Under the pieces are notes generated by a model. The model worked only from the letters and a program-made list of their open reading frames with translations, did not search any database and was not told the origin of the DNA. The translations under genes were made by a program, and so were the position numbers. Of a stretch of 5,107 bases of DNA, positions 1-5,107 are shown piece by piece. How positions within the stretch are numbered: position 1 is the stretch's first letter; each line of letters opens with the position of its first letter. The stretch lies in contig JAEINM010000320.1 in NCBI GenBank assembly GCA_016342385.1, forward strand, positions 1 to 5,107, written 5' to 3'. This DNA is from Spirochaetaceae bacterium. Lineage in GTDB: Bacteria > Spirochaetota > Spirochaetia > DSM-2461.

Positions 1-1
1 C

Positions 2-391
2 AGGCATAAAATGATCCCTTCTATTCATACAAAAGGAGCAGAAAAGACTGTTCTGGGGTTATTAAAAAAGTATAATATACAAAAATCTATCATACACTGG
101 TATTCCGGTCCTCTAGATTTAATCGCGGAATTTCTCGAACAGGGTTGTTATTTCACCATTGGTCCCGATATATTATCCGGATCAGAAATTTATCTCCATC
201 TACCAATGGAAAGAATCTTAGTAGAAACTGATAATCCCACAGGTATGACATGGATTTCTGGTCATAAAAACAGGGGTGATGATATTATAAAAGTCTATAA
301 GCAATTATCTAAAAAAATTCCGATTGAAAAGAAACTGCTTATAGAACTAGTAAAAGAGAATCTTATCGAATTAATGAATAAGAACCTCTGA
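2..391 (+). CDS. TatD-family metal-dependent hydrolase, 3' part only
   Basis: This is the C-terminal half of a TatD-type hydrolase, a TIM-barrel metal enzyme family with DNase or other phosphoesterase activity in the cytoplasm. The reading frame is open to the left edge, and the first ATG, at position 11, lies inside conserved sequence (SIHTKGAE follows it), so the true start is outside the window. About 129 residues are visible, roughly half of the usual 250-260. Visible landmarks are the His of SIHTKGAE (fragment residue 9), IIHWYSGP with a metal-binding His near residue 32, and ETDNP with the conserved Asp near residue 77. The HWYSG variant instead of the usual HCFSG points to a less-studied subgroup of the family, so the natural substrate is unknown. 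The gene ends with TGA 41 nt before the kinase gene. The family call is firm; the function is not. Confidence 0.85.
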   Translation, partial: RHKMIPSIHTKGAEKTVLGLLKKYNIQKSIIHWYSGPLDLIAEFLEQGCYFTIGPDILSGSEIYLHLPMERILVETDNPTGMTWISGHKNRGDDIIKVYKQLSKKIPIEKKLLIELVKENLIELMNKNL

Positions 392-395
392 GAAC

Positions 396-423
396 TTGAA
401 AAGTAGTATAAAAACCATATCAT
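396..423 (+). promoter_or_regulatory. Candidate sigma-70-type promoter for the kinase gene
   Basis: TTGAAA (396-401) and TATCAT (418-423) each match five of six consensus bases and are separated by 16 nt. A start site six to eight bases further on would fall at about 429-431, only 2-4 nt before the ATG at 433. That would fit the absence of any Shine-Dalgarno sequence there and implies a nearly leaderless message. It is inferred from motif matching in AT-rich DNA, where chance matches are common. Confidence 0.4.
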
Positions 424-432
424 TTAATTTAT

Positions 433-1695
433 ATGGTTAATGATGAAAAATATAGTGAACTTCTTTTAGAAAAGAAACTGACAGATGCCGCTTTATCTGC
501 CCAAATAGATACTTTTTTTCTCTTTGAAATATCTACAGGTAAAGCAGTTCGATGGAATGATTCATTTAGCAGAGTTACCGGGTATAAAGACAATGAAATA
601 AAGGAATTGCTGGCCCCTCAATCCTATTACTCGCCAGAAGATATCGAAAAAGCAAACCAATGTATCCACGACGTATTGAATAAAGGTATGGGAACTGTAG
701 AGATGGATCTTATTTGTAAAGACGGCCGTACTGTTCCATTTGAATATCGGGTCTCAGCTATCAATGATGAAAACAACGAACCTCAGTATATGATTTCCAT
801 CGGAAGAGACGTGACTGAACGAAAAAAAATTAACTTCCAATATAAATTAACCATAGATAATCTCAGAGCAGGAGTTATCGTCCATAGGGGAAGTGATACC
901 AGTATAATCATTAGTAATTCAGAGGCCCACAGACTTCTGGGCCTGTCATTAGATGAGATGAATGGAAAAAAAGCTACTGATCCTGCATGGAATTTTCTCC
1001 ATGAAGATCTGCGTATAATGAAGGTAGAAGATTACCCGGTCAACATTGTATTAAAGACAAAACAGGTTCTGACTGATTATGTAGTGGGAATCAATATTCC
1101 GGGGAAAAAGAAAAAAACCTGGGTAACAGTTACAGCTGTCCCCATTTTTTCACAGGATGGATCAATGGAAAAGATTATTGTGAATTTTGTGGATATTACA
1201 AAAAGAAAAGAAATTGAAACCAGTTATATAAAGACAAAAAATTACCTTAAAAATATTATAGACTCCATGCCGATTATGCTCATTGGTGTAAATATTGACG
1301 GACTAATTACCCAATGGAATCAAAAAGCTCAGAGTACAACCGGGATAAAACTTACAGAAGCCATTGATCGACCTCTCAATGAAGTTTTACCCTATTTATC
1401 AAAAGATATGGAAATGATTATTGCCTCCATTAAAACCGGAAAGAGACAAAGTAATCTGAGAAGAGTACGAAGATTTAAAGAGAATACAATATTTGAAGAT
1501 ATGACAATTTTCCCACTTATATATAATGAAGTTCAGGGTGCAGTTCTTTTAATTGAAGATGTGACCGAAAAAATACGTATTGAAGAGATGATCGTACAGA
1601 GTGAAAAGATGATGTTCAGGATGAAATTAATAATCCCCTGGCGGGAATCATCCAGACTGCCGAAGTCATGTCCAACCGGTTATATAAAAAAATAG
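433..1695 (+). CDS. PAS-domain sensor half of the broken histidine kinase
   Basis: This frame of 420 codons holds three PAS-like sensor domains in tandem. PAS1 covers about residues 20-131 and ends in the PAC-type tail RDVTERKK. PAS2 covers about 135-260 and ends in DITKRKEIE. PAS3 covers about 265-385, begins at IIDSMPIMLIGVN and ends in EDVTEKIR. After a short helix with QSEKMM (389-394), the last 26 residues are out-of-frame sequence and look nothing like a kinase. The ATG at 433 is the only reasonable start: an in-frame TAA lies at 409-411 and no other common start codon lies between. No Shine-Dalgarno sequence precedes it. PAS domains of this kind bind ligands or cofactors such as heme or flavin, or only dimerise; nothing here shows which. 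If translated alone, the product would be a sensor module with no catalytic part. Confidence 0.8.
   Translation: MVNDEKYSELLLEKKLTDAALSAQIDTFFLFEISTGKAVRWNDSFSRVTGYKDNEIKELLAPQSYYSPEDIEKANQCIHDVLNKGMGTVEMDLICKDGRTVPFEYRVSAINDENNEPQYMISIGRDVTERKKINFQYKLTIDNLRAGVIVHRGSDTSIIISNSEAHRLLGLSLDEMNGKKATDPAWNFLHEDLRIMKVEDYPVNIVLKTKQVLTDYVVGINIPGKKKKTWVTVTAVPIFSQDGSMEKIIVNFVDITKRKEIETSYIKTKNYLKNIIDSMPIMLIGVNIDGLITQWNQKAQSTTGIKLTEAIDRPLNEVLPYLSKDMEMIIASIKTGKRQSNLRRVRRFKENTIFEDMTIFPLIYNEVQGAVLLIEDVTEKIRIEEMIVQSEKMMFRMKLIIPWRESSRLPKSCPTGYIKK
1609..1628 (+). other. Deletion junction in the kinase H-box
   Basis: The codons for Met-Met (1609-1614) are followed by eight bases, TTCAGGAT, and then GAA ATT (1623-1628), which starts the EINNPLAG segment in a different frame. 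The eight bases contain no His codon. A -1 slip at AGG would read through as FRDEINNPL, placing Asp where the phosphorylated His belongs. No slippery heptamer is present, so programmed frameshifting is unlikely. Confidence 0.7.
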
Positions 1696-2354
1696 ATATG
1701 CCTGGAAATATAAAAGCCGCAGAAGAAGCCGGGACATCAATTGAATCCATTAAAAGGTTCATGACCTTACGAAATATTCCTAAAATGTTTGAATCAATTA
1801 ACAGTTCAGGAAAAAGAGCGGCAGAAATAGTTTCCAATATGCTGAGTTTTTCAAGAGATGAACATGCCCGGAAAACGAGTCATAATATAAATGAACTCAT
1901 TGAAAAAACGATTGAACTGGCCTCTACTGATTACAATGTCCACAAACAATATGATTTCAAAAAAATTCAAATACAAAAAGAGTTTACCCATAATCTGCCC
2001 TTAATTTCCTGTGAGGAAAGTAAGATTCAGCAGGTTCTTTTAAATATATTCCGCAATGGGGCTCAGGCTATGCAGGAGGCTCATACAGAGAACCCCACCA
2101 TCATTATCAGAACTATGTTCAATAGTGAGAAGAAAATGAATTATGTGGAAATAGAAGATAATGGTCCCGGAATGACTAATACCATTAAAAAAAGGATTTT
2201 TGAACCATTTTTTACAACAAAAGAAAATGGTATAGGCACAGGATTAGGGTTGAGTGTCTCTTATTTTATTATAACTGAAAATCACAAAGGTGAAATGAGT
2301 GTTATTTCAGAAGTGGATATTGGGACGAGGTTTATTATTGGTCTACCCCTATAA
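1668..2354 (+). CDS. Dimerisation helix and ATPase half of the broken histidine kinase
   Basis: This frame of 228 codons carries the rest of the kinase. Residues 1-63 are the remains of the dimerisation region: the tail of helix 1, an insert of about 35 residues, then helix 2 with RAAEIVSNMLSFSR. Residues 95-228 form a complete HATPase_c domain. Its N-box has QQVLLNIFRNGAQAM with Asn126 and Asn130, G1 is EDNGPGM (163-169), the F-box is FEPFFTTK (178-185) and G2 is GIGTGLGLS (188-196). All ATP-binding motifs are intact. The frame is really open from about 1623, where EINNPLAG is encoded, so the ATG at 1668 is just the first Met (VMSNR) and would drop the segment after the missing His. It has no clear ribosome binding site and overlaps the upstream frame by 28 nt. 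If made at all, the product would need reinitiation or a frameshift. Confidence 0.75.
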   Translation: MSNRLYKKIDMPGNIKAAEEAGTSIESIKRFMTLRNIPKMFESINSSGKRAAEIVSNMLSFSRDEHARKTSHNINELIEKTIELASTDYNVHKQYDFKKIQIQKEFTHNLPLISCEESKIQQVLLNIFRNGAQAMQEAHTENPTIIIRTMFNSEKKMNYVEIEDNGPGMTNTIKKRIFEPFFTTKENGIGTGLGLSVSYFIITENHKGEMSVISEVDIGTRFIIGLPL

Positions 2355-2438
2355 GTCCACTTTACGTCCTAGGAATTGTAATCTTATTTTTTTTACTCTT
2401 TATAATCATTGTTATAACTATCAATAATAAAAAAACTC

Positions 2439-2489
2439 AAAAGAAAAAAAAGAGGCTTACCGGAAAAAGGAGGAAAACCGGTAAACCTC
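2439..2489 (-). terminator. Rho-independent terminator on the minus strand
   Basis: Arms 2452-2463 (GAGGCTTACCGG on +) and 2478-2489 (CCGGTAAACCTC on +) pair over 12 positions around a 14-nt loop. The one imperfect pair, 2456 with 2485, is C-A in + RNA but a G-U wobble in minus-strand RNA. On the minus strand the stem is followed at once by eight U, a C and four more U (complement of 2439-2451). On the + strand only A-runs follow. Both facts orient the terminator to minus-strand transcription, yet no minus-strand gene is visible nearby. The loop contains AAGGAGG on the + strand but no start codon follows at a usable distance. Confidence 0.6.
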
Positions 2490-2520
2490 AAAAAATAAAA
2501 AAATCTAAATCTAGGAGCAC

Positions 2521-2550
2521 TTGCATTAGTCATCATCCTGTTGTTATAAC
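2521..2550 (+). promoter_or_regulatory. Candidate extended -10 promoter for the regulator-leuCD operon
   Basis: TGTTATAAC at 2542-2550 matches the extended -10 pattern TGnTATAAT at all but the last base. A weak -35 element, TTGCAT (2521-2526), lies 18 nt upstream of TATAAC. A start near 2557 would give a leader of about 100 nt before the ATG at 2658. The GTTATAAC core is itself an 8-bp palindrome, so it could also be an operator half. This is inference from motifs only. Confidence 0.4.
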
Positions 2551-2580
2551 CTGTAAAACTCTGATTCTATGAAAAGTTAC

Positions 2581-2612
2581 AAAATATTTTAAAAAAGACA
2601 AAAATATATTTG
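2581..2612. promoter_or_regulatory. AT-rich palindromes, possible operator
   Basis: A perfect 10-bp palindrome, AAAATATTTT (2581-2590), and an imperfect 14-bp one, CAAAAATATATTTG (2599-2612, one mismatched pair), lie between the proposed promoter and the regulator gene. Such a place suits autoregulation by a dimeric XRE protein. Base composition here makes short AT palindromes likely by chance, so confidence is low. Confidence 0.2.
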
Positions 2613-2657
2613 ACTTTTTCTTCCCACTACTTTAACAATACTGTAGGAGCTTAAGTA

Positions 2658-3248
2658 ATGTCAAAGAATCTAAATTATCGGTTTGGTGAAAAGATCCGAC
2701 TTGTGCGGGAAAGACGGGGAATGACTCTTAAAGAAGTTGGTTCCGTAGCCAATGTCAGTGAAAGTCTTGTATCACAAATTGAACGGAACAAAGTATCACC
2801 TTCGGTAGATACACTTATGGCAATAACAGATGCTCTGGATATAGATCCGGAATATCTTTTTCGAGATTACAAAAAGAAGAGAAATATCCATATAACTCAG
2901 AAAAAAGATAGAAACAGTCTAACATTAAACAACGTTGTTTATCACCAGCTGGCCAGTATTTCCAATACTGATTCCAACTCACAGGAAACAGAAGTAGAAA
3001 CGATGGTAATTGAAATAGTACCGGGTGGTCAGAAGGGAGACATTGAATATGGTCACCCTGGAAATGAGATTGGAATTATTCTTTCCGGCATAGGGGAATT
3101 ACTCTATGGAACTGAAACATATGATCTGAATAAAGGAGACAGTGTCTCCTTCAGTTCTGATATACCTCATATATTAAAAAATAAAGGTGATGATATTCTA
3201 AAAGCCATATGGATAATCACACCACCTAGAGTATTTTCGCTCACATAG
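2658..3248 (+). CDS. XRE-family transcriptional regulator with C-terminal cupin domain
   Basis: The 196-residue product has two domains. Residues 8-68 form a lambda-repressor-type helix-turn-helix (EKIRLVRERRGMTLKEV, then the recognition segment SESLVSQIERNKVSPS at 34-49). A linker follows, and residues 110-190 form a cupin_2 barrel. Cupin motif 1 keeps His133, Glu137 and the following Gly (GHPGNEIG), but the first His of the usual HxH is Tyr131. Motif 2 keeps Gly160, His171 and Asn175 (IPHILKN). Proteins of this build are soluble repressors or activators that sense small metabolites through the cupin; the ligand here is unknown. TAGGAG at 2644-2649, eight bases before the ATG, supports the start. 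The gene ends 17 nt before leuC and is almost certainly co-transcribed with it, so control of the dehydratase and of itself is the natural inference. Confidence 0.9.
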   Translation: MSKNLNYRFGEKIRLVRERRGMTLKEVGSVANVSESLVSQIERNKVSPSVDTLMAITDALDIDPEYLFRDYKKKRNIHITQKKDRNSLTLNNVVYHQLASISNTDSNSQETEVETMVIEIVPGGQKGDIEYGHPGNEIGIILSGIGELLYGTETYDLNKGDSVSFSSDIPHILKNKGDDILKAIWIITPPRVFSLT

Positions 3249-3265
3249 AACCATAGGAGGACAAA

Positions 3266-4552
3266 ATGGGAAAAACTATTGCTCAGAAAATTTTTGATGC
3301 TCATCTGGTGGATAAACCTTCAGATGATATAAACGTGATTAAACTCGATGCCGTTTTCTGCCATGAGATTACGACACCCATAGCGATTAATGATTTGAAA
3401 AAAAGAGGAAAGAACAGGGTTTTTGACAAAAGGAAAATCAAAGCGGTTATAGATCATGTGACTCCCTCAAAAGATTCTAAAACGGCCGAACAGGCGAGAA
3501 TAATGAGAGAGTGGGCCAGAGAGCATGATATTAAAGATTTTTTTGATATCGGAGAAAACGGTGTCTGCCATGCTCTATTTCCGGAAAAGGGATTTGTAAG
3601 ACCGGGCTACACCATAATTATGGGAGATTCACACACCTGTACACATGGAGCCTTTGGAGCTTTTGCCGCCGGAGTGGGGACAACTGATCTTGAAGTGGGA
3701 ATTCTCAATGGAGTCTGTGCTTTTAAAACTCCCGATACTCTTAAGGTTGAACTGACGGGAAAGATGAAAAAAGGTGTTTATGCAAAGGATATTATACTCC
3801 ATGTTATCTCACAACTGGGAGTCAACGGTGCTACCGACAATGTCATTGAGTTCACCGGTTCTGTTATTTCATCACTTTCCATGGAGGAGAGAATGACTCT
3901 CTGCAATATGGCTATTGAAGCGGGAGGAACATGTGGAATCTGTCCCCCTGATCAGGTAACAGTTGATTATCTATGGCCTTTTATATCTGGTGATTTCAGT
4001 AGCAAAAAAGAAGCTCTTACAGAGTATTCCCGCTGGCAGTCTGATTCGGATGCTGTTTTTTCGAAAACTCTGACAATTGACATTAGCGGTCTTGAGCCAG
4101 TTACCACATTCGGATTTAAACCGGATCAGGTGAAACCTCTATCTGAAATGAAAGAGGTAAAAATAGATCAGGTCTATATCGGAAGCTGTACAAACGGAAG
4201 AATAGAAGATCTGAGGGCCGCATCAGCTGTTTTAAAAGGAGAGAAATTGCATCCTTCTGTGAGAGGGATTCTGGCTCCGGCAACACCGGATATATACAAA
4301 GAAGCCATAAAAGAGGGTATCATCGAGATCTTTATGGAAGCCGGATTCTGTGTAACCAATCCTACCTGCGGTGCCTGCCTGGGGATGAGTAACGGAGTTC
4401 TGGCCAATGGAGAAGTCTGTGCCTCGACAACTAACAGAAATTTCAATGGAAGAATGGGTAAAGGTGGCATGGTTCATCTCATGAGTCCCGCTTCTGCCGC
4501 AGCTTCTGGATTAACCGGTTACCTCACCGATCCGAAAGCTTACATTAAATAG
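3266..4552 (+). CDS. leuC: 3-isopropylmalate dehydratase-type large subunit (aconitase family)
   Basis: The 428-residue product is the catalytic [4Fe-4S] subunit of a two-subunit hydro-lyase. In leucine synthesis such an enzyme isomerises 2-isopropylmalate to 3-isopropylmalate by dehydration and rehydration in the cytoplasm. Cluster ligands are visible as Cys308 in GSCTNGR and Cys368/Cys371 in NPTCGACLGM. Other family marks are GDSHTCTHG (120-128), EERMTLCNMAIEAGG, and the C-terminal NRNFNGRMGKGG and HLMSPASAAA. Length matches the short LeuC2 type (about 420) rather than the 465-residue enterobacterial LeuC. AGGAGG at 3255-3260, five bases before the ATG, fixes the start. Substrate is not certain: homoaconitase, dimethylmalate dehydratase and aconitase-like members share these motifs, so leuC is the default name. 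The small subunit follows 10 nt downstream. Confidence 0.85.
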   Translation: MGKTIAQKIFDAHLVDKPSDDINVIKLDAVFCHEITTPIAINDLKKRGKNRVFDKRKIKAVIDHVTPSKDSKTAEQARIMREWAREHDIKDFFDIGENGVCHALFPEKGFVRPGYTIIMGDSHTCTHGAFGAFAAGVGTTDLEVGILNGVCAFKTPDTLKVELTGKMKKGVYAKDIILHVISQLGVNGATDNVIEFTGSVISSLSMEERMTLCNMAIEAGGTCGICPPDQVTVDYLWPFISGDFSSKKEALTEYSRWQSDSDAVFSKTLTIDISGLEPVTTFGFKPDQVKPLSEMKEVKIDQVYIGSCTNGRIEDLRAASAVLKGEKLHPSVRGILAPATPDIYKEAIKEGIIEIFMEAGFCVTNPTCGACLGMSNGVLANGEVCASTTNRNFNGRMGKGGMVHLMSPASAAASGLTGYLTDPKAYIK

Positions 4553-4562
4553 GAGATAAGAG

Positions 4563-5090
4563 ATGAAAAATTTTAATGGCAAAGTCCTCTTTCTGGACCG
4601 CAGTGATATCAATACAGATGAAATAATTCCGGCAAAATATCTTACTGAAAACAGTAAAGAAGCATTAAAGCCCTATCTTCTGGAAGATCTTAAACTAGAA
4701 GGATTCAATGTTGAAAATGATATAGCAGATAAAGAAGTGATCGTTACAAGAGAAAACTTCGGTTGCGGTTCTTCCCGGGAACATGCCCCCTGGGCACTGG
4801 AAGTTAATGATATCAATATTGTCCTAGCTGAAAATTTTGCACGAATATTCCGTCAGAACATGTTCAATTGTGGAATGATGGCTGTTCAGCTGGACAGAGA
4901 TACTATTGATAAAATATTCACAACCTTTAAGGGAAAAGAGACTGTAGTGAAAACAGATTTTCAGAACAGTCAATTTACATTCACCAGCAACGGTCAGTCA
5001 ATGGATATATCTTTTGAGATTTCCAGTTATGATAAATCACTGGTTGAAGCCGGTGGCTGGGTAGATTACGCAGATACCAATTACTCATAA
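4563..5090 (+). CDS. leuD: 3-isopropylmalate dehydratase-type small subunit
   Basis: The 175-residue product is the swivel-domain partner of the LeuC-type subunit and completes the active site. Near the N-terminus, DINTDEIIPAKYLTE (residues 15-29) includes the DxNTDxIIPAxYL signature. After YL (26-27) comes the loop known in this family to help choose the substrate, here T-E-N-S. ENFGCGSSREHAPWAL (64-79) is the conserved catalytic segment, with the SSREH serines at 70-71, and NFARIFRQNMFNCGM follows. Length agrees with the short LeuD type (160-175) rather than the roughly 200-residue enterobacterial form. Its ribosome binding site AGGAG (4551-4555) overlaps the leuC stop codon, which points to translational coupling and equal production of the subunits. 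The pairing is firm; the substrate is not. Confidence 0.87.
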   Translation: MKNFNGKVLFLDRSDINTDEIIPAKYLTENSKEALKPYLLEDLKLEGFNVENDIADKEVIVTRENFGCGSSREHAPWALEVNDINIVLAENFARIFRQNMFNCGMMAVQLDRDTIDKIFTTFKGKETVVKTDFQNSQFTFTSNGQSMDISFEISSYDKSLVEAGGWVDYADTNYS

Positions 5091-5107
5091 ACTCGTAAAA
5101 AAGAGGC
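5091..5107. other. Sequence after leuD, cut by the window edge
   Basis: Only 17 nt remain. They end in AAAAAAGAGGC, the same string that begins the hairpin at 2446-2456. This could be the A-tract and left arm of a terminator, or a ribosome binding site (AGAGG) for a following gene. The window ends before either can be decided. Confidence 0.2.

Larger units (their letters stand above)
433..2354 (+). pseudogene. Triple-PAS sensor histidine kinase gene, frameshifted by an apparent 25-nt loss at the H-box
   Basis: The two overlapping frames listed separately together make one histidine kinase of about 648 residues when repaired. The upstream frame is normal up to QSEKMM (ending at 1614). The downstream frame resumes at 1623 with EINNPLAG, which is the sequence that normally follows the phosphoacceptor His. 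Relatives of this kinase type have about 11 residues between these points (pattern SVGGLAAGMAH, from family knowledge), or 33 nt. Here there are 8 nt, a shortfall of 25 nt, which is not a multiple of three. The His codon is gone and the frame changes. No other stop or shift is seen on either side, so the lesion looks recent, or it is an assembly fault. There are no membrane segments, so the protein would be cytoplasmic, and no response regulator gene is adjacent. Confidence 0.75.
2355..2657. other. Non-coding gap between the kinase and regulator genes
   Basis: This gap of about 300 nt is very AT-rich and has no credible gene on either strand. It contains a T8 run at 2387-2394 without a good hairpin in front, so no clear terminator for the kinase is seen on the + strand. 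It also holds a strong hairpin at 2452-2489 oriented as a minus-strand terminator, two copies of TTGTTATAAC (2409-2418 and 2541-2550), a promoter-like sequence at 2521-2550, AT-rich palindromes at 2581-2612, and the ribosome binding site of the next gene (TAGGAG, 2644-2649). Confidence 0.7.

Noticed and set aside
1612..1695. Programmed ribosomal frameshift joining the two kinase halves
   Set aside because: There is no slippery heptamer or stimulatory structure, and joining the frames would still leave out about eight residues including the essential His.
1616..1837. Open frame of 73 codons on the minus strand
   Set aside because: It lies entirely opposite the well-supported kinase frames, has no recognisable domain and is explained as a shadow.
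2387..2394. T8 run as a + strand terminator for the kinase
   Set aside because: No strong hairpin lies directly before it; the nearest pairing (AAGTGGA with TCCACTT) is about 20 nt upstream and poorly packed.
2467..2473. AAGGAGG as a ribosome binding site on the + strand
   Set aside because: It sits in a hairpin loop and no ATG, GTG or TTG follows within a usable distance.
2440..2536. Minus-strand frame starting at ATGATG (2536) that resembles a Phe-rich leader peptide
   Set aside because: It reads straight through the hairpin and poly-A/T tracts with no stop before the stem; the Phe codons come from T-runs, and there is no downstream minus-strand gene to attenuate.
2610..2638. TTGACT with TAACAA as the promoter of the regulator gene
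   Set aside because: The -10 match is poor and the start would fall in or just before the ribosome binding site; the extended -10 at 2542-2550 is a better candidate.
4174..4477. Two overlapping minus-strand open frames (98 and 81 codons)
   Set aside because: Both lie opposite the conserved C-terminal part of leuC, including its cluster cysteines, and look like antisense shadows.

Overview
This AT-rich window reads almost entirely on the + strand. It carries the end of a TatD-type hydrolase gene, a broken PAS-sensor histidine kinase gene, and the start of what looks like an operon: an XRE-cupin regulator followed by the large and small subunits of an aconitase-family (isopropylmalate dehydratase type) isomerase. 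The kinase subfamily, with its EINNPLAG H-box and a long insert between the two dimerisation helices, the AT-rich base composition and the two-subunit dehydratase suggest an anaerobic bacterium. A spirochaete is my best guess, but it rests on family resemblance only.

Layout: positions 2-391 are the 3' half of a TatD-family gene. Positions 396-423 hold a promoter-like pair directly before the kinase. Positions 433-2354 are a soluble triple-PAS histidine kinase split into two overlapping frames. About 25 nt appear to be missing at the H-box, which removes the phosphoacceptor histidine and shifts the frame. Positions 2355-2657 are a non-coding gap of about 300 nt. It holds a strong hairpin whose U-tract lies on the minus strand, a candidate extended -10 promoter for the downstream genes, and short AT-rich palindromes. 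Positions 2658-3248 encode the XRE-cupin regulator, 3266-4552 a LeuC-type large subunit and 4563-5090 a LeuD-type small subunit. These three genes have gaps of only 17 and 10 nt and good ribosome binding sites.

How they work together: LeuC and LeuD should form one [4Fe-4S] hydro-lyase, most simply 3-isopropylmalate dehydratase of leucine synthesis, although the exact hydroxy-acid substrate cannot be fixed from sequence. The regulator in front is probably co-transcribed with them and may sense a small molecule through its cupin domain. The kinase has no response regulator beside it and, as written, cannot autophosphorylate normally. I see no mobile element, CRISPR array, rRNA or tRNA. The points most worth checking are the H-box deletion, the orphan minus-strand terminator and the cupin-regulated dehydratase operon.
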